Shown one piece after another: positions 19,857 through 30,965 of a stretch of DNA of 64,000 bases. Position numbers and translations under genes: made by a program. The notes under the pieces were generated by a model. That model saw nothing but the letters and a program-made list of their open reading frames with translations, did not search any database and was not told where the DNA came from. Source of the stretch: Chamaecyparis obtusa (lineage: Eukaryota > Streptophyta > Pinopsida > Cupressales > Cupressaceae). Location of the stretch: NCBI GenBank assembly GCA_027943335.1, contig BSBK01002075.1, positions 5,326,446-5,390,445 of the forward strand, given 5' to 3'. Numbering within the stretch: the first letter of the stretch is position 1; each line of letters starts with the position of its first letter.

Positions 19857-22800
19857 ATGCCTGTCGAGACAAGATCTGGATCTAGGAAGCGAAGGCACAT
19901 GAATCCTTATCCAATCACCAGCTCATCTGATCCTAACATTTTTACCAGTGCAATGGTAGCCTATGATCCCCAAATACAAACTAGAAGTACATGGGATGAT
20001 CCCAATCTCCCCTCAGCTCCTCTAGCAATAGAAACATTTGTGAATCACCCAGAGAATCCACCAGCAGTCAATACACTCATAGCCCAAAACTAGCAGAGCA
20101 TGTTCACTAATTTGGCACAAAGGCATACTCCCATTCTACCATATCTCCATCCTTGCATTCCCATAAGCACTATCCAAATCCCAGCACAAGTATACTCTCC
20201 ATTCATCCAACCATTCCCTAATCCCACCTTGCAAACATCTCAAGCAACCTCCACCATTCCCCTTCTTCTGCAAGGAAGCTTCGCAAGCCCTGTAACACAA
20301 GTTGTCACACCATCTGCTCCATTCCCTATCACAGGTACTTCATCATCTGCCATGGCCTCCGAAGCTCTTGCACAAATCCAACGCTTGTCACAAAATCAAC
20401 TCCCACCTCTTACACATCCATTTACACAAGCAGCTCCATCTCCTTCCACACCATTCTTTTCAGGAGGGATGTAATCATCCTTCCACCTTGCTCCACAAGC
20501 TTCAACATCCATACCATCTTTCCCATGGTCAACACAATCGTTTCCCCCTTTCACCCAACAAATGCTAGCATCATCCATTTCGGGGGCAGTGCAATTGCTC
20601 CCCTTTCCTCCTCAGCAAGCTTCCGCATCAACATCACCCTTTTCATAGGGAGCACAAACATTCCCTTCCTTTCCCCCCCAACAAGCATCTACCCAGGCAC
20701 AAGCCCATCAAAATGCCTTCACCACAGGGATGTCTTCCATGGGCTTTTCCAATCCACCATTCATATCCCAAACTCCCATCACATCCACCTTCCTAGTGTC
20801 TGTTGCAACACAATTCCCACCACACACTGGCTCTTGTTGGGGCCTCACTCAAGAAGAAATGAAAGCTTGGGGCATACCAACCCATTCTCCTACATCTATG
20901 TTTGGAAACCAACAAGCCACCTCCTCACAAGCAGCACAACAACCATCACAACTTCCACCAGCTTCATCCTTTGCAAACTATCCATTCACGACACCTAGTG
21001 CCATTCAGCAAGTTCCTCCACCTCAGTAGCAAAGCTCATCCCATTTCGCAAGTTATCTTGCCCAGTCACCCTTTGCTTCAAGCTTCCCCACATCAAATTC
21101 ACCCTTAAGCAATGCGGGAATGCACCCGACCTACATTGGTCAACCACAGAGCCAGGATCAGCAAGGACCATCTTACCAGCAAGCGGCATCATTCCACCAA
21201 CCTCCCCCACAACAACCCCACTTCCAGTCACAGCAACAAACCCCTATCATTCCCCAGCAACAGCAAGCTTCCTCCTACCAGGCACAGCAACAAATTCCCA
21301 TCATCCCACAACACCAGCAAGAAATCCCATATCCATCACCACAATATCCCCCTATGCCACATTAGCAGTATCCTCCCCAGCAAACATTGCTCCAAAATCC
21401 AATCCAATCCGCCTATCCCACCGGGCCATCTCCATATCCCACTCCACAATATCCACCTCAAATGGGAGTACCTGCTCAAATACCAATCAATGTTGAATGG
21501 GAAGCCATGAAGAATGCTCTTAAAGAGCTCAAAACTGGTACTGAGAGCAAAACCTACAAGTTTGAAGAGGTGTGTCCTTACCCATTTGACTGATCCATTG
21601 CCGCTATTCCCTTCCCCAAGCACTTTGAAACACCTAAATTTGATAAATATCAGGGGAAAGGAGATCCAGTCAATCATGTTAAGGAATTCTATATGGCATG
21701 CCAAGAAGTGGCTTATAGTGATAACTATCTCTTGCATTTACTCCCCAAAAGCTTGGGAGGAACAGCTGTTGAGTGGTTCTACAAAATACCCAGTGGGACC
21801 ATCACAACCTTTGCTGAACTCTCTGAGAAGTTCATCAACCATTATGCCCACAATGTTGAGAATGAGTTGACCTTGTTAGATCTCTGCAACTCGAAATAGA
21901 AAGAAGGAGAAAGCCTAGCAGAATACTTGCAACGATGGCAGAACCTTACCACCAGATTATCATACCAACCGCCAGAAAAGCATTTGACCAAAATCTTCAT
22001 TGATAACCTGCATCCCAAGATATCCCACTTCATGCAGATGAATTGTCTCCAAACCTATCAAGATATCAAGAGAAAGGGGATAGGTATTGAAAAGGCCCTC
22101 CTAGATGAAGGCACAATCCGACACTTCAAAAATGATGCCCAAAAACCCAGCAATGATAAATCCCGTTACTGGAATCGTAACAAGAATGTTGTTACTGATG
22201 GAGCCATTGATACCAAGCATGTCCAATTTTTTGTTGCCAGTCCTCCGTCAACTCCTGCATACCAACAACAACAAGCGCCCATCCATCAGCAACCTCCTCA
22301 AGTCCATCAACAACCCGTGCAACAATATCTTTCTCAGAATAATCAACAGCAAGCCCATCAAGCCTATCAAGGTAACCTAAACAATCAAGTCAATGCTGTC
22401 AATGTTGCTCCCAAGCAGAACAAACCCAGAGCTCAAAATTATCCAAAGAAGACCTTCACACCACTGGGTGAACCTCTGGATGTTATCTTTCATCAGATGG
22501 CCAAGGCCAACTTGATTACATATCCACCAATTCAGCTAGTTGATGATACCACCCCCAAGCCTGATTGGTACAAAGATCATGAGTACTGTGATTATCATCA
22601 TGTCAAAGGACACACTACCCTGAAGTGTATGAGACTCAAGAACTATATCCAAGATCTCATTGATCAAAAAGAGATTCAAGTAGATACACCTGCTCAAGCC
22701 TCACCAAATGCCAATTTACAAATCTATCAGAATGTGTTCCCACAACACAATGCTGGGAAGAATCAAGCTAATACCAATCATCCCCAGAATCATGGTAAAG

Positions 22801-22991
22801 GCAAGCAAGAAGATCACACTACTGCCTACATCAATTATGATAAATTTGTTGGATGTATAACCCAAGTTGAGCCCACAGTCAATACCATCCATGTCAGAGG
22901 AGCAGACAGTCAATGTGCTGTTACCACCCGTAGAGGTCGGATAACTATTGTTGGTGCCCGCCCAAGGCCAGTAAAAAATGCACACAATGCA
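19857..22991 (+). pseudogene. gag: TAT2 gag region
   Basis: The long N-terminal ~560-codon region is Pro/Gln/Ser-rich low complexity. The gag core starts near 21480: CPYPFD, then FDKYQGKGDPVNHVKEFYM, LGGTAVEWFY, and FINHYAHNV through SLAEYLQRW, the retrotransposon gag pattern. A Gln-rich linker (22240-22400) precedes the finger CDYHHVKGHTTLKC at 22587-22628. Its spacing is C-x2-H-x4-H-x4-C, so His replaces the second Cys of the usual CCHC. The TAT3 gag has the same type. It would form the capsid and bind element RNA. Confidence 0.88.
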
Positions 22992-23042
22992 TAGTAAAAC
23001 CTCATAGAACATCTTGGGAATACACCAGCCCAAATATCCATC

Positions 23043-23699
23043 TTGGATCTTCTCCACACTTCACCTCCCCATCAGGAGATCCTCGACCGAGCTCTCAAAG
23101 AAGGACATGTCCCCACAGACATTAACACCACCCAATTTGAGACCCTTGTGGGACATCTATCCATAGCCTATGCTTTATCCTTCAAACCATCTGACATGCC
23201 AGTCGTTGCACCTAACCATACTCTCCCTCTCCGCATTGCCATCATGGTCAGAGACTTCGCCATCAAACGGGTCTTAATAGATAATGGCTCAGCCCTGAAC
23301 TTGTGTACTTTAAAATTCATTCAGCAGATTGGGTTCACCTAGGCTGATATAGCACATGAAGTAATCACTATCAAAGCCTATGACAACTTGGAGTGTACCT
23401 CTGAAGGTACCATTACTTTTCCCATTCAACTGGGCCCAGCAACACAAGATACTATTTTCCATGTTGTTGATCTTGAACTACCATTTAATGTCCTCCTAGG
23501 CCAACCATGGATTCATTCCATTAAGGCTATGCTGTCTACTTACCATCAGTGCATCAAATTTCCACATCAAGGCACTAAGGTTACCATCCATGCTGACCCC
23601 CAACCCTTCGCATACTATCGTGCGATGGAAGCATCATTACCTCACTCCACTCATTGTCCTGGAATTGACATTGGTACTTCTATTGCCAGCTCATCTTGA
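23043..23699 (+). pseudogene. TAT2 aspartic protease region
   Basis: LIDNGSALNLC with the catalytic Asp at 23280-23282 is the retropepsin-like D-x-G-S motif. It is preceded by LRIAIMVRDFAIKRV and followed by FNVLLGQPWIH, the usual second landmark of Ty3/gypsy proteases. It would cleave the polyprotein. Stops at 23340 and 23697 interrupt it. TAT3 keeps a similar NIILGRPWIH segment at 52117-52467. Confidence 0.85.
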
Positions 23700-24041
23700 T
23701 CCCATTGTGATCCAGAAACCATTCTCACCTCCACCCTCTCTTCCATCAAGATCAATAACTGGGGTTGTGGTGAATATAGCCTACATGATGCATTTGCTGT
23801 AGGGGCCCTCCCTCTTGATCCACATACTCAAGGGCATCCAAATCACCAAAGCAAGCCTATTGAAAAGCATCGTGAAATCAAGAAAATCGGATCTATGACT
23901 TTTGAATCCCATGGCAACATAAACAGTCAAGAGATGGATCCTAACATAAATAGGTGGTTGTATAAAGATCCCCCATCCCCTGACACTCAACTTCATGGCT
24001 ATTTCAAAGATAAATATCCAAAACAATATAAGTATACCATT

Positions 24042-24146
24042 GAACAATGGCATTATCAAGGCGGTGGTCTAGGGGCACAAGAAGGCGACAACCAAAATCC
24101 CATCACACCATCAAAGAATCTTGAGCACCAGGGTCTTGGCTTTAAT
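24042..24146 (+). pseudogene. TAT2 G-patch-like segment between protease and RT
   Basis: EQWHYQGGGLG is followed by NPITPSKNLEHQGLGF. This parallels KWNYQGKGLG..QGNLEPI..GIGH in the NA-Tat1 ORF and fits a G-patch (aromatic, GxGLG, P-I, GLG). G-patch domains next to proteases are known in betaretroviruses, where they aid nucleic-acid binding. The assignment here is by motif only. It is the only protein feature I see shared by TAT2 and NA-Tat1. Confidence 0.55.
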
Positions 24147-24656
24147 ACCCCTCACCTGCATATACAAGGGCCCAATACCACAACTGGGGGCACCAACATG
24201 ACTAGCGTTCCCCTCTTAAATAGCCAGGATGACCTCATAGAGATCGAAGACATCCCTGAAGAGAAAGAAATTAGATTCTACGATGATATCTTTGACGATG
24301 ACACCCTCTTGGGGACTTCTGTCCTCCAACAACTCCCCATCAATCTCATCAAACTTCCCCTCACCCACCCTAAACTCATAGACTGGGACCAACCAAGCAT
24401 TACACACATCGATGAGTTCCAAAGCATGGAAGCACTCCTAGAATTCATGGGGGCATCAGGCCCACAATCAGTTCACAATTCAGAGTCAACTCACATCTAT
24501 AAGCTTCACCCAGAAGGATACTTCGGAGAGGAGGCAAGCTTTAGCTACAAAAAAGAAATAGAAAGAGTACAACACAAGTCCTTATGTGAAAACCCTTCTT
24601 AGGCACATTCTGATTCCAAAATAGTAAAAATAAAGAGTGTATCTTCTAGTGAAAAC

Positions 24657-25886
24657 TTGGCAATTCAAGCGCTAGAAGATGAAGACTTGCTTCTTCCTCC
24701 CATCCAGGATTACAGACCTGAGCAGTCACCTATCATCATAGAAGAAACCAGGCCGGTCAACTTAGGTATAGAGGAATGTTTGAGGATCACCTACATTGCA
24801 GCCAACATGACAGAAGGTGAAGAAATGGCTTTCACTGTGCTACTTCAAGAAGCTACTACAAACTTTGCATGGTCATATGCGCACATGCCTGGGCTCGATC
24901 CTAATCTTGTCATTCATCATCTAGCAGTGGATCCAAATGTCAAGCTAGTAAAGCAGAAGCTACGCAAAATGCATCCCAAAGTAGCTCTCTTGGTAAAATC
25001 AGAACTAGAAAAGCTCCTGGACGCAAAGATTATCAGAGCTATAGATTACTCAGATTGGATCTCCAACATGGTACCTATCACAAAGCCTTCAGGAGACATT
25101 AGAATATGCACAGATTTTAGGGACCTAAACAAGGCATGTCCTAAAGATGATTTCCCGCTACCAAATATAGACATGATTGTAGATCTTACAATGGGTCATG
25201 AGATGTTGTCACTAATGGATGGATTCTCAGGCTACAATTAGATTTGTATAGTAGAAGCAAATCAACATAAAATAGCATTCACTACTCCATGGGGCACCTT
25301 CTGCTACAACATGATGCCATTTGGGTTAAAGAATGCAGGAGCCACATATCAGAGAGCGATGACATCAATCTTCCATGACATGATCCACAAGATCCTAGAG
25401 GACTATGTGGATGATATTCTTTCAAAATCAAAGACACGCCATGAACACCTTGACATTCTTGAGAGTGTGTTTGATCGCCTGCAGCACTATGGCTTATGGC
25501 TCAATCCAAAGAAATGTGTCTTTGGTGTTACATCTGGAAAGCTCCTAGGTTTCATTGTATCACGACAAGGCATAGAGATAGACCCCAAGAAGATCAAAGT
25601 AATAACAAAAATGCCTCCCCCAAGAACACTCAGAAAGCTCAGAATCCTACAAGGAAAGCTTCAATCAGTACGTCGGTTCATTTCTCAGTTAGTAGACAAG
25701 TGCCAACCTTTTACGCATCTCCTATGCAAAGACACAAGCTTCAAATGGGATCCCATATGTCAAAGAAGCTTTGATAAGCTCAAGGAGTATCTTGCCAATT
25801 CTCCAATCCTAGTACCACCAATTCTAGGATGCCCTCTCATACTCTACATCTCGGCAACCACTACAGCACTGGGGGCACTCTTAGCT
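24657..25886 (+). pseudogene. TAT2 reverse transcriptase
   Basis: Standard Ty3/gypsy RT blocks occur in order: MVPITKPSGDIRICTDFRDL, NKACPKDDFPLPNID, LMDGFSGYN-stop-I, TPWGTFCYNMMPFGLKNAGA, YVDD (25404-25415, both catalytic Asp present), and HLDILESVFDRL..LNPKKCVFG..LLGFIVS. The stop at 25239 replaces the conserved Gln after GYN. It would copy element RNA to DNA. Confidence 0.95.
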
Positions 25887-26207
25887 TAGCATGATGATGA
25901 CAACAAGGAGAGAGCCATCTATTACATCAGTCAAACTCTTGTTGGATATGAGCTTAATTATTCACCTATGGAAAAAGCATGCCTTGCAGTGGTCTTTTCC
26001 ACTCAAAAGCTTAGACACTACATGCTCAGTCACACAATCAAGCTCATTTCAAAAGTGGATCCCCTCAAGTACCTCTTATCAAGGACAACCCTCATAGGCC
26101 GTATGGAAAAATGGGTCATGTTACTTAGCGAGTTCGACATCTAGTATATTGATCGCAAAGCAATCAAAGGGCAAGTCATTGCCGATCAGTTAGCAGAAGC
26201 ACCGCTA
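25740..26207 (+). pseudogene. TAT2 RT-linked RNase H
   Basis: It follows RT directly: FKWDPICQRSFDKLKEYL, then PLILYISATTTALGALLA-stop-HDDD, RAIYYISQTL, YSPMEKACLAVVFSTQKLRHY and IADQLAEAP. The first catalytic Asp of active Ty3 RNase H (LYxDAS) appears as LYISAT. This agrees with the known relaxation of the first RNase H in Tat elements that gained a second one. Confidence 0.85.
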
Positions 26208-26264
26208 GTGGACGCCTATCCACTAATCATGGAATTCCCTGATGAACACTTATGTATGATCGAA

Positions 26265-26660
26265 GAACAACCCATGTGGAAACTATACTTTGATGGCTCC
26301 TACACATCACATGGATCAGGGGCAGGAATCCTATTCGTCACACCTCAAGGTGACTACATCCCAAAATCATTCAAATTGGGATTCCCATGTACCAACAACA
26401 TTGCAGAATATGAGGCACTCATCTCAGGTCTCAGAATAGCCATTCAGTGGAATATCACAGAATTACAAGTGTTTGGAGATTCACAGCTGATTATCAAGCA
26501 AGTCCTAGATGAATATCAGACAAAGGATGACAAGTTGCTACCTTACAAAGAGCTGGTGGACAAACTAAAAGAGCATTTCCTAAATCTACAATTCACATAG
26601 ATCCCAAGACTTCAGAACAAAGTAGCAGATGTAATGGCAACCATCGGATCCTTGTTAGAA
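26265..26660 (+). pseudogene. TAT2 second (archaeal-type) RNase H
   Basis: WKLYFDGSYTSHGSGAGILF carries the first Asp (26292-26294). NNIAEYEALISGLRIA has the Glu, and LQVFGDSQLIIKQVL the second Asp. IPRLQNKVADVMAT follows. A complete second RNase H between RNase H and integrase is diagnostic of the Tat lineage (aRNH). One TAG at 26598. Confidence 0.9.
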
Positions 26661-28028
26661 ATCCCACACGACGCATCACTGTATGAATTCCTAGTCGAGC
26701 AGCTACATACGCCAGCTTATGAGAATGCTGATGCAAAAATGGTGTGTGTCTTGGTTGGTCCTCAGTCCCCATGGTACCATGACATCCATGAATATCTAAA
26801 GAATGGTATCATATCTCCCCATCTCACCAATAACCAATGCCAAAACCTTATTTGCAGAGCTTCCCGCTACACTCTTGTAGCCAACACCCTTTATCATCAT
26901 GGGTATCACAATATCCTCTCTAGGTGTTTAGATTCAAACAAGGCCATCCTAGCTTTACAAGAGGTTCACGCTAGAATTTGCAGTGCCCACATGAGTGGCA
27001 TGGTTCTAGCTAAGTAGTTGCTTCGAGTTGGGTATTATTGGCCAACCATGGAACATGATGCTTGTGAATTTGTCAGAAGATGTTTACCATGTCAGTAGCA
27101 TGCAAATCTGATTCATGCACCAGCACAAGACTTGCAGCCCATTGCGCCACCTTGGCCATTTTCATGTTGGGGCTTTGACCTTGTCAGCTTAATCACTCCC
27201 CTTTCCTCGGATGGACACAAGTACATAATAACTGCCACAGAGTACTTCACCAAATGGGTTGAAGCGATTCCGCTCACCCTAACTACTGGCATCCAAATAT
27301 CCAAGTTCATCCTTTACCACATCATCTGCCGGTTTGGCATACCATCTACCATCTTCACCGACCATGGCACACCTTTTGAAAACTAGCATGTGGATGATCT
27401 GTGTGCCAGACTCCACATCCATCACCATTTCTCCAATCCATATTTCCCCCAAGGAAATGGCCAAGCTGAGGCAACCAATAAAACTATCTTGAAAATCCTC
27501 AAGAAGGTTGTCAATGATTCTGGTCGTGACTGGCACCTCCAAATTAATCCTGCCCTTTGGGCCTATCATACTTCTTATCGCACTCCCACAGGCACCACCC
27601 CATATTCCCTTGTATATGGTGCTGAAGCCATTCTTCCAATCGAGGTCGAGCTCCCATCATTGTGAGTCTCCATGAAGAACTACACCACTGATGAAGATTA
27701 TCGTGTAGCTCGTCTCACACAGCTAGACCTGTTAGATGAAAAGAGACAACAAGCATATGATCACCTGGTTGCATACCAGAATCGACTCAAAAGGAGTTAT
27801 AACAAGAAGGTCCATCCTAGATAGTTCCAGGTCGGTGACATGGTTCTCAAAGAAAATCAGAAGGTCCAAGCAAATCGAGAAAAGAAAGGCAAGTTTGAGC
27901 CTACTTGGTTGGGCCCCTATGTTATCACAACATGTTTTGGCTCTGGAGCTTATCAGCTATCTACACCAGAAGGAGAGCCTTTGAATGATCCAATCAACAT
28001 CATACATCTGAAGAGGTTCTATGCCTGA
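26661..28028 (+). pseudogene. TAT2 integrase
   Basis: The N-terminal HHCC module is seen as H..H (ICSAHMSG area) and RRCLPCQ. The catalytic core has Asp in WGFDLVS (27177), Asp in FTDHGTPFE (27360) and Glu in GNGQAEATNK (27468), so the DDE triad is intact. HTSYRTPTGTTPYSLVYGAEAILP and the C-terminal KFEPTWLGPYVI..YQL..IIHLKRFYA end the frame. No chromodomain is visible. Six stops fall within it (27015, 27096, 27384, 27663, 27822 and the natural end). Confidence 0.93.
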
Positions 28029-29432
28029 ACCAGATCCTACATATTCAGAAAATCCATAAAAATTTAAAAAAATCAAAAAAATCAAAAAAATCAAAAAAGA
28101 AAAAAAGAAAAGAAAATAATCGTCCAATGGTGAAAACTTGGCAATTCAAGCGCCTTGGACAAGTATGTTGGTGAAAACTTGGCAAACAGGCACCATACAT
28201 AGTGGACCGAGTCATTATCTATCAAACTCCCATCCCCCATCCCACCATCTCAGCCATTTTTCTCCCATCCCCATCCCCATCCACCATCCCCCAGCATTCT
28301 TTTTCCATAAACCTTCCGCAACACCACACCCCCTCTTGCACATATCTTGTCCCATATCTTGTATCATCTCTTGTATATCTTGTACACTCCCCTGTGTAGC
28401 GCAATCCTTCCTGTATCTCCTGTATAGCAAAATCTTCCTATCCCCAATCCTGAGCTTTTGTACATATCTATTGTATATCTTTTCCCGTCTGTTGTACCTC
28501 AGTCCTTGTCAGTCCTGTAGTAGTATTTTGATCAGAACACTTTGTCCTACCTAGCCTTGTACTTCAACAACATCAATTGTTGACTATTCTTGATCACCGT
28601 GATTATTCTTTGACTTCATCATTTTCCAGCGAACCAAAACCCTCCTTCTCTCATCACTCAGCGGGTCCTTGAGGATGTATCCTTCCTCCTGTCTGACCTA
28701 ATCTTCCCCCCATCAAAACAATCAAATCAAATCTCTCTCCTTGGCAAAGGATGTCTTTTTGGAGTTATCATTTTGACCTTGGATTTTGTCCTTTGGGTCT
28801 TGTTCATCTTTTACAAGCTTCTCATTGTTCTCTACTCAACGTCACCACGATCCTTTATATCATGGTGTGCTGCGAATGCGGATAATCTGGGGCAAGGTCT
28901 TTTAATATTTTTCTTCTGCCTATGAGTTAGTTGTGTGTTTGTGGTTTCTTTAACATCATTTCCACCATGCTTCCTTTTGGGTTCATGTGTGATGCTGGGG
29001 CAACCCTGCGTGTCTTTTTAGCGTTAGTCCTATGCAACGCTGGTGACAAGGCCTCGTGATCCCAATATCCTTGGCAAGTCTCTCACATTGCTATATTAAA
29101 CTAGGTTGTGCTCTTCACATTTGCACTTGGAGCTTCCCCATCTCCCCTGCATCCTGCATCATATAGATTAATCTTGCATCCTCATATAGCTGCATCCTGC
29201 ATTTTGCCTTTCACCTCATCTCGCATTCTCCCATTTTTTCTCTTGGAAGCTTGGTCATTTATCTCCCCTTCTTCCTAGACCCTTCCTTCTTTATTTCCTT
29301 TCGAGAAAATTCCACAACATTTCCTCCTTGCATTATTTTCTCGAGGGGGCACAACCCCTCATTCCTCCAAATTCTAGCCTTGGGCATCTTATTTTCTTGT
29401 CTTTGACGCCATGCCACTTACGGCATCGCATC
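28029..29432 (+). other. TAT2 3' untranslated region
   Basis: Starts with an A-rich AAATC repeat (28050-28118). Next are two GGTGAAAACTTGGCAA motifs (28129 and 28170), then C/T-rich DNA. Blocks at 28800-29100 match the NA-Tat1 3' region. No ORF of interest. Confidence 0.75.
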
Positions 29433-29446
29433 AAAGAGGGGCAAAA
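29433..29446 (+). promoter_or_regulatory. TAT2 polypurine tract
   Basis: AAAGAGGGGCAAAA immediately precedes the 3' LTR and is identical to the NA-Tat1 tract. Confidence 0.88.
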
Positions 29447-30960
29447 TGTAGACACCTAAAAATCCTTTAGAAAATAAAGTATTTTTATTTTCTGAAAATC
29501 CCTGATGACATCATCATTTATTAATTAATTATTTATTTTTATGTCATTAAATCCCTTTATCTTAATTAAAAATATTTAATTAAGGAATCCCTCCCAAAAA
29601 TGTTTAAATCTTATTTAAACATTATCTCCTTATTTATTAATTATTTTAATTAATAAATTGACCAAAAATCTCAAAATAAATAATTAATTTATTTTTTGCC
29701 CAAAACTTGGCCAATTTCCTTTAGACCACTAACCTCTTCCAGAATCTTCTAATCCCTTCTTAATTTTGATTAAAAGGCTAATCCCATCTTTTCTAACCCT
29801 AATCCCAAGGCTAAATATTTAATTAAGATTAAATATTTAAATTTCATATTTATTGAAAATATTTCAATAAATATTCCCAAAACTTAAGCTTTTGGAATGA
29901 ATAAATATTTATTCATTCTCCTTAAACCAAGAAGAACTCTAGACTCTTCTAGAATCTTCTCAATCCAACCTCTTCACCCATCCTAAACCTAAGATTATCC
30001 TAATCCTAATCCTAATTCCTCCTTTAACCTTGTCACATTCCCTAAACAAGGTTAGCCAACTCTTAAGCTTACCCCAACGTCAACAAAGAGGGCTTCCCTT
30101 TTTGAAATGCATTGAAGGCATTTAAGGCCTCCTTATCCCTCTTACATGCACTTATGGTGCATTTAAGAAGCCCCTCACCCCTTTCTTACACCCTTTGACC
30201 TTAGGCACATTTCCCAAATTGTGCACATTCCTCCCATCTTTCAATCCAATGCCCTTGTGACACTTGTCACAAGAAGGTGATCCCTAAACTAGCACAATCC
30301 ATGTGCTCCCCTTTGAGTGAATCTTGGCCTCTCTTAAGGATTTCAATCCTGGCCACTCATTCTTCCTTCCCAAATCCTATAAATACCCCTCCTTTCAAGA
30401 GCAAAATCAATTAGCTTACTTTCATTCTCATGCATTGTTATAATGCCATTTTCATGTTAGATCTTAGCAAATCATTCTAATTTAGTTTACTTTCAAGCAT
30501 TTTAACTCATCATAGCTTAGTAATAATGGATTAACATAGTTTTTATTGTTTTTTTGCATAGCATAGCATCATATCACATCTCTATTTGGTCTAAAATCAA
30601 TCTTAGATTCCTCATCATGTAGCTTAATCTCCATTTAAAGCATTTTTGGATCCTTGAGGCCTTAGGGGAAAATCAGGTGTTCTATACCTATTTTTGTGCT
30701 ATTTTGAGGTTTTCATGGATTTCAATTCATCCTAAATGCATTTAGAGTATGCTCCAAGTGCTTAGAGAGCACACCCACATCCCCCTTATCAGAGCAAATC
30801 AAACAGTGCTTGGGTGCACCTATTTTTGGCTCAATCTGAGGTGGCTAGTTTAGAGTTTCCTTGTTATTGTTTTGATTATATGCTAGATTAAACTCTTAAC
30901 GTTTGATTGATTTGAGCCTTTTAAAACAGATAACAGGTACCCTCGAAAGCCTTGCTCATA
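29447..30960 (+). repeat. TAT2 3' LTR
   Basis: It matches 15377-16906 apart from scattered substitutions and a missing 16-bp AT-rich block. The terminal CA has become TA. TATAAATA lies near 30380. TSD GATAC follows at 30961-30965. Confidence 0.93.
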
Positions 30961-30965
30961 GATAC

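Larger units (their letters stand above)
19857..28028 (+). pseudogene. gag-pol: TAT2 gag-pol, single frame with 21 internal stops
   Basis: From ATG 19857 (MPVETRSGSRKRRH) to TGA 28026-28028 all segments lie in one frame, with no indel. Interruptions are TAG at 20091, 20646, 21027, 21363, 21897, 22992, 23340, 24600, 25239, 25887, 26142, 26598, 27015, 27096, 27384 and 27822; TAA at 20472 and 22995; TGA at 21591, 23697 and 27663. Several replace a residue that the family normally has as Gln (for example GYN-stop-I in RT). The order is gag, CHHC finger, protease, G-patch-like linker, RT, RNase H, archaeal-type RNase H, integrase. About 2,723 codons in total. Plant Tat elements often encode gag-pol as one ORF. 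Confidence 0.93.
15377..30960 (+). mobile_element. TAT2: Ty3/gypsy Tat-lineage LTR retrotransposon
   Basis: It is 15.6 kb, bounded by LTRs of 1530 and 1514 bp, with perfect 5-bp target duplications GATAC at 15372-15376 and 30961-30965. The order is PBS, 21-bp array, ~2.4-kb leader, one gag-pol frame, ~1.4-kb 3' UTR and PPT. An added archaeal-type RNase H between the RT-linked RNase H and the integrase marks the Tat lineage. LTRs differ by roughly 25 substitutions plus one 16-bp indel by eye, so insertion is fairly recent for a genome of this kind. Stops throughout make this copy defective on its own. Confidence 0.95.

Noticed and set aside
20302..21870. Other-frame plus ORFs rich in His/Pro
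   Set aside because: They are shadows of the Pro/Gln-rich gag; the true frame is continuous from 19857 to 28028.
28202..28554. 138-codon ORF after gag-pol as an extra TAT2 gene
   Set aside because: It is in C/T-rich 3' UTR, with no counterpart frame in NA-Tat1 and no recognisable motif.
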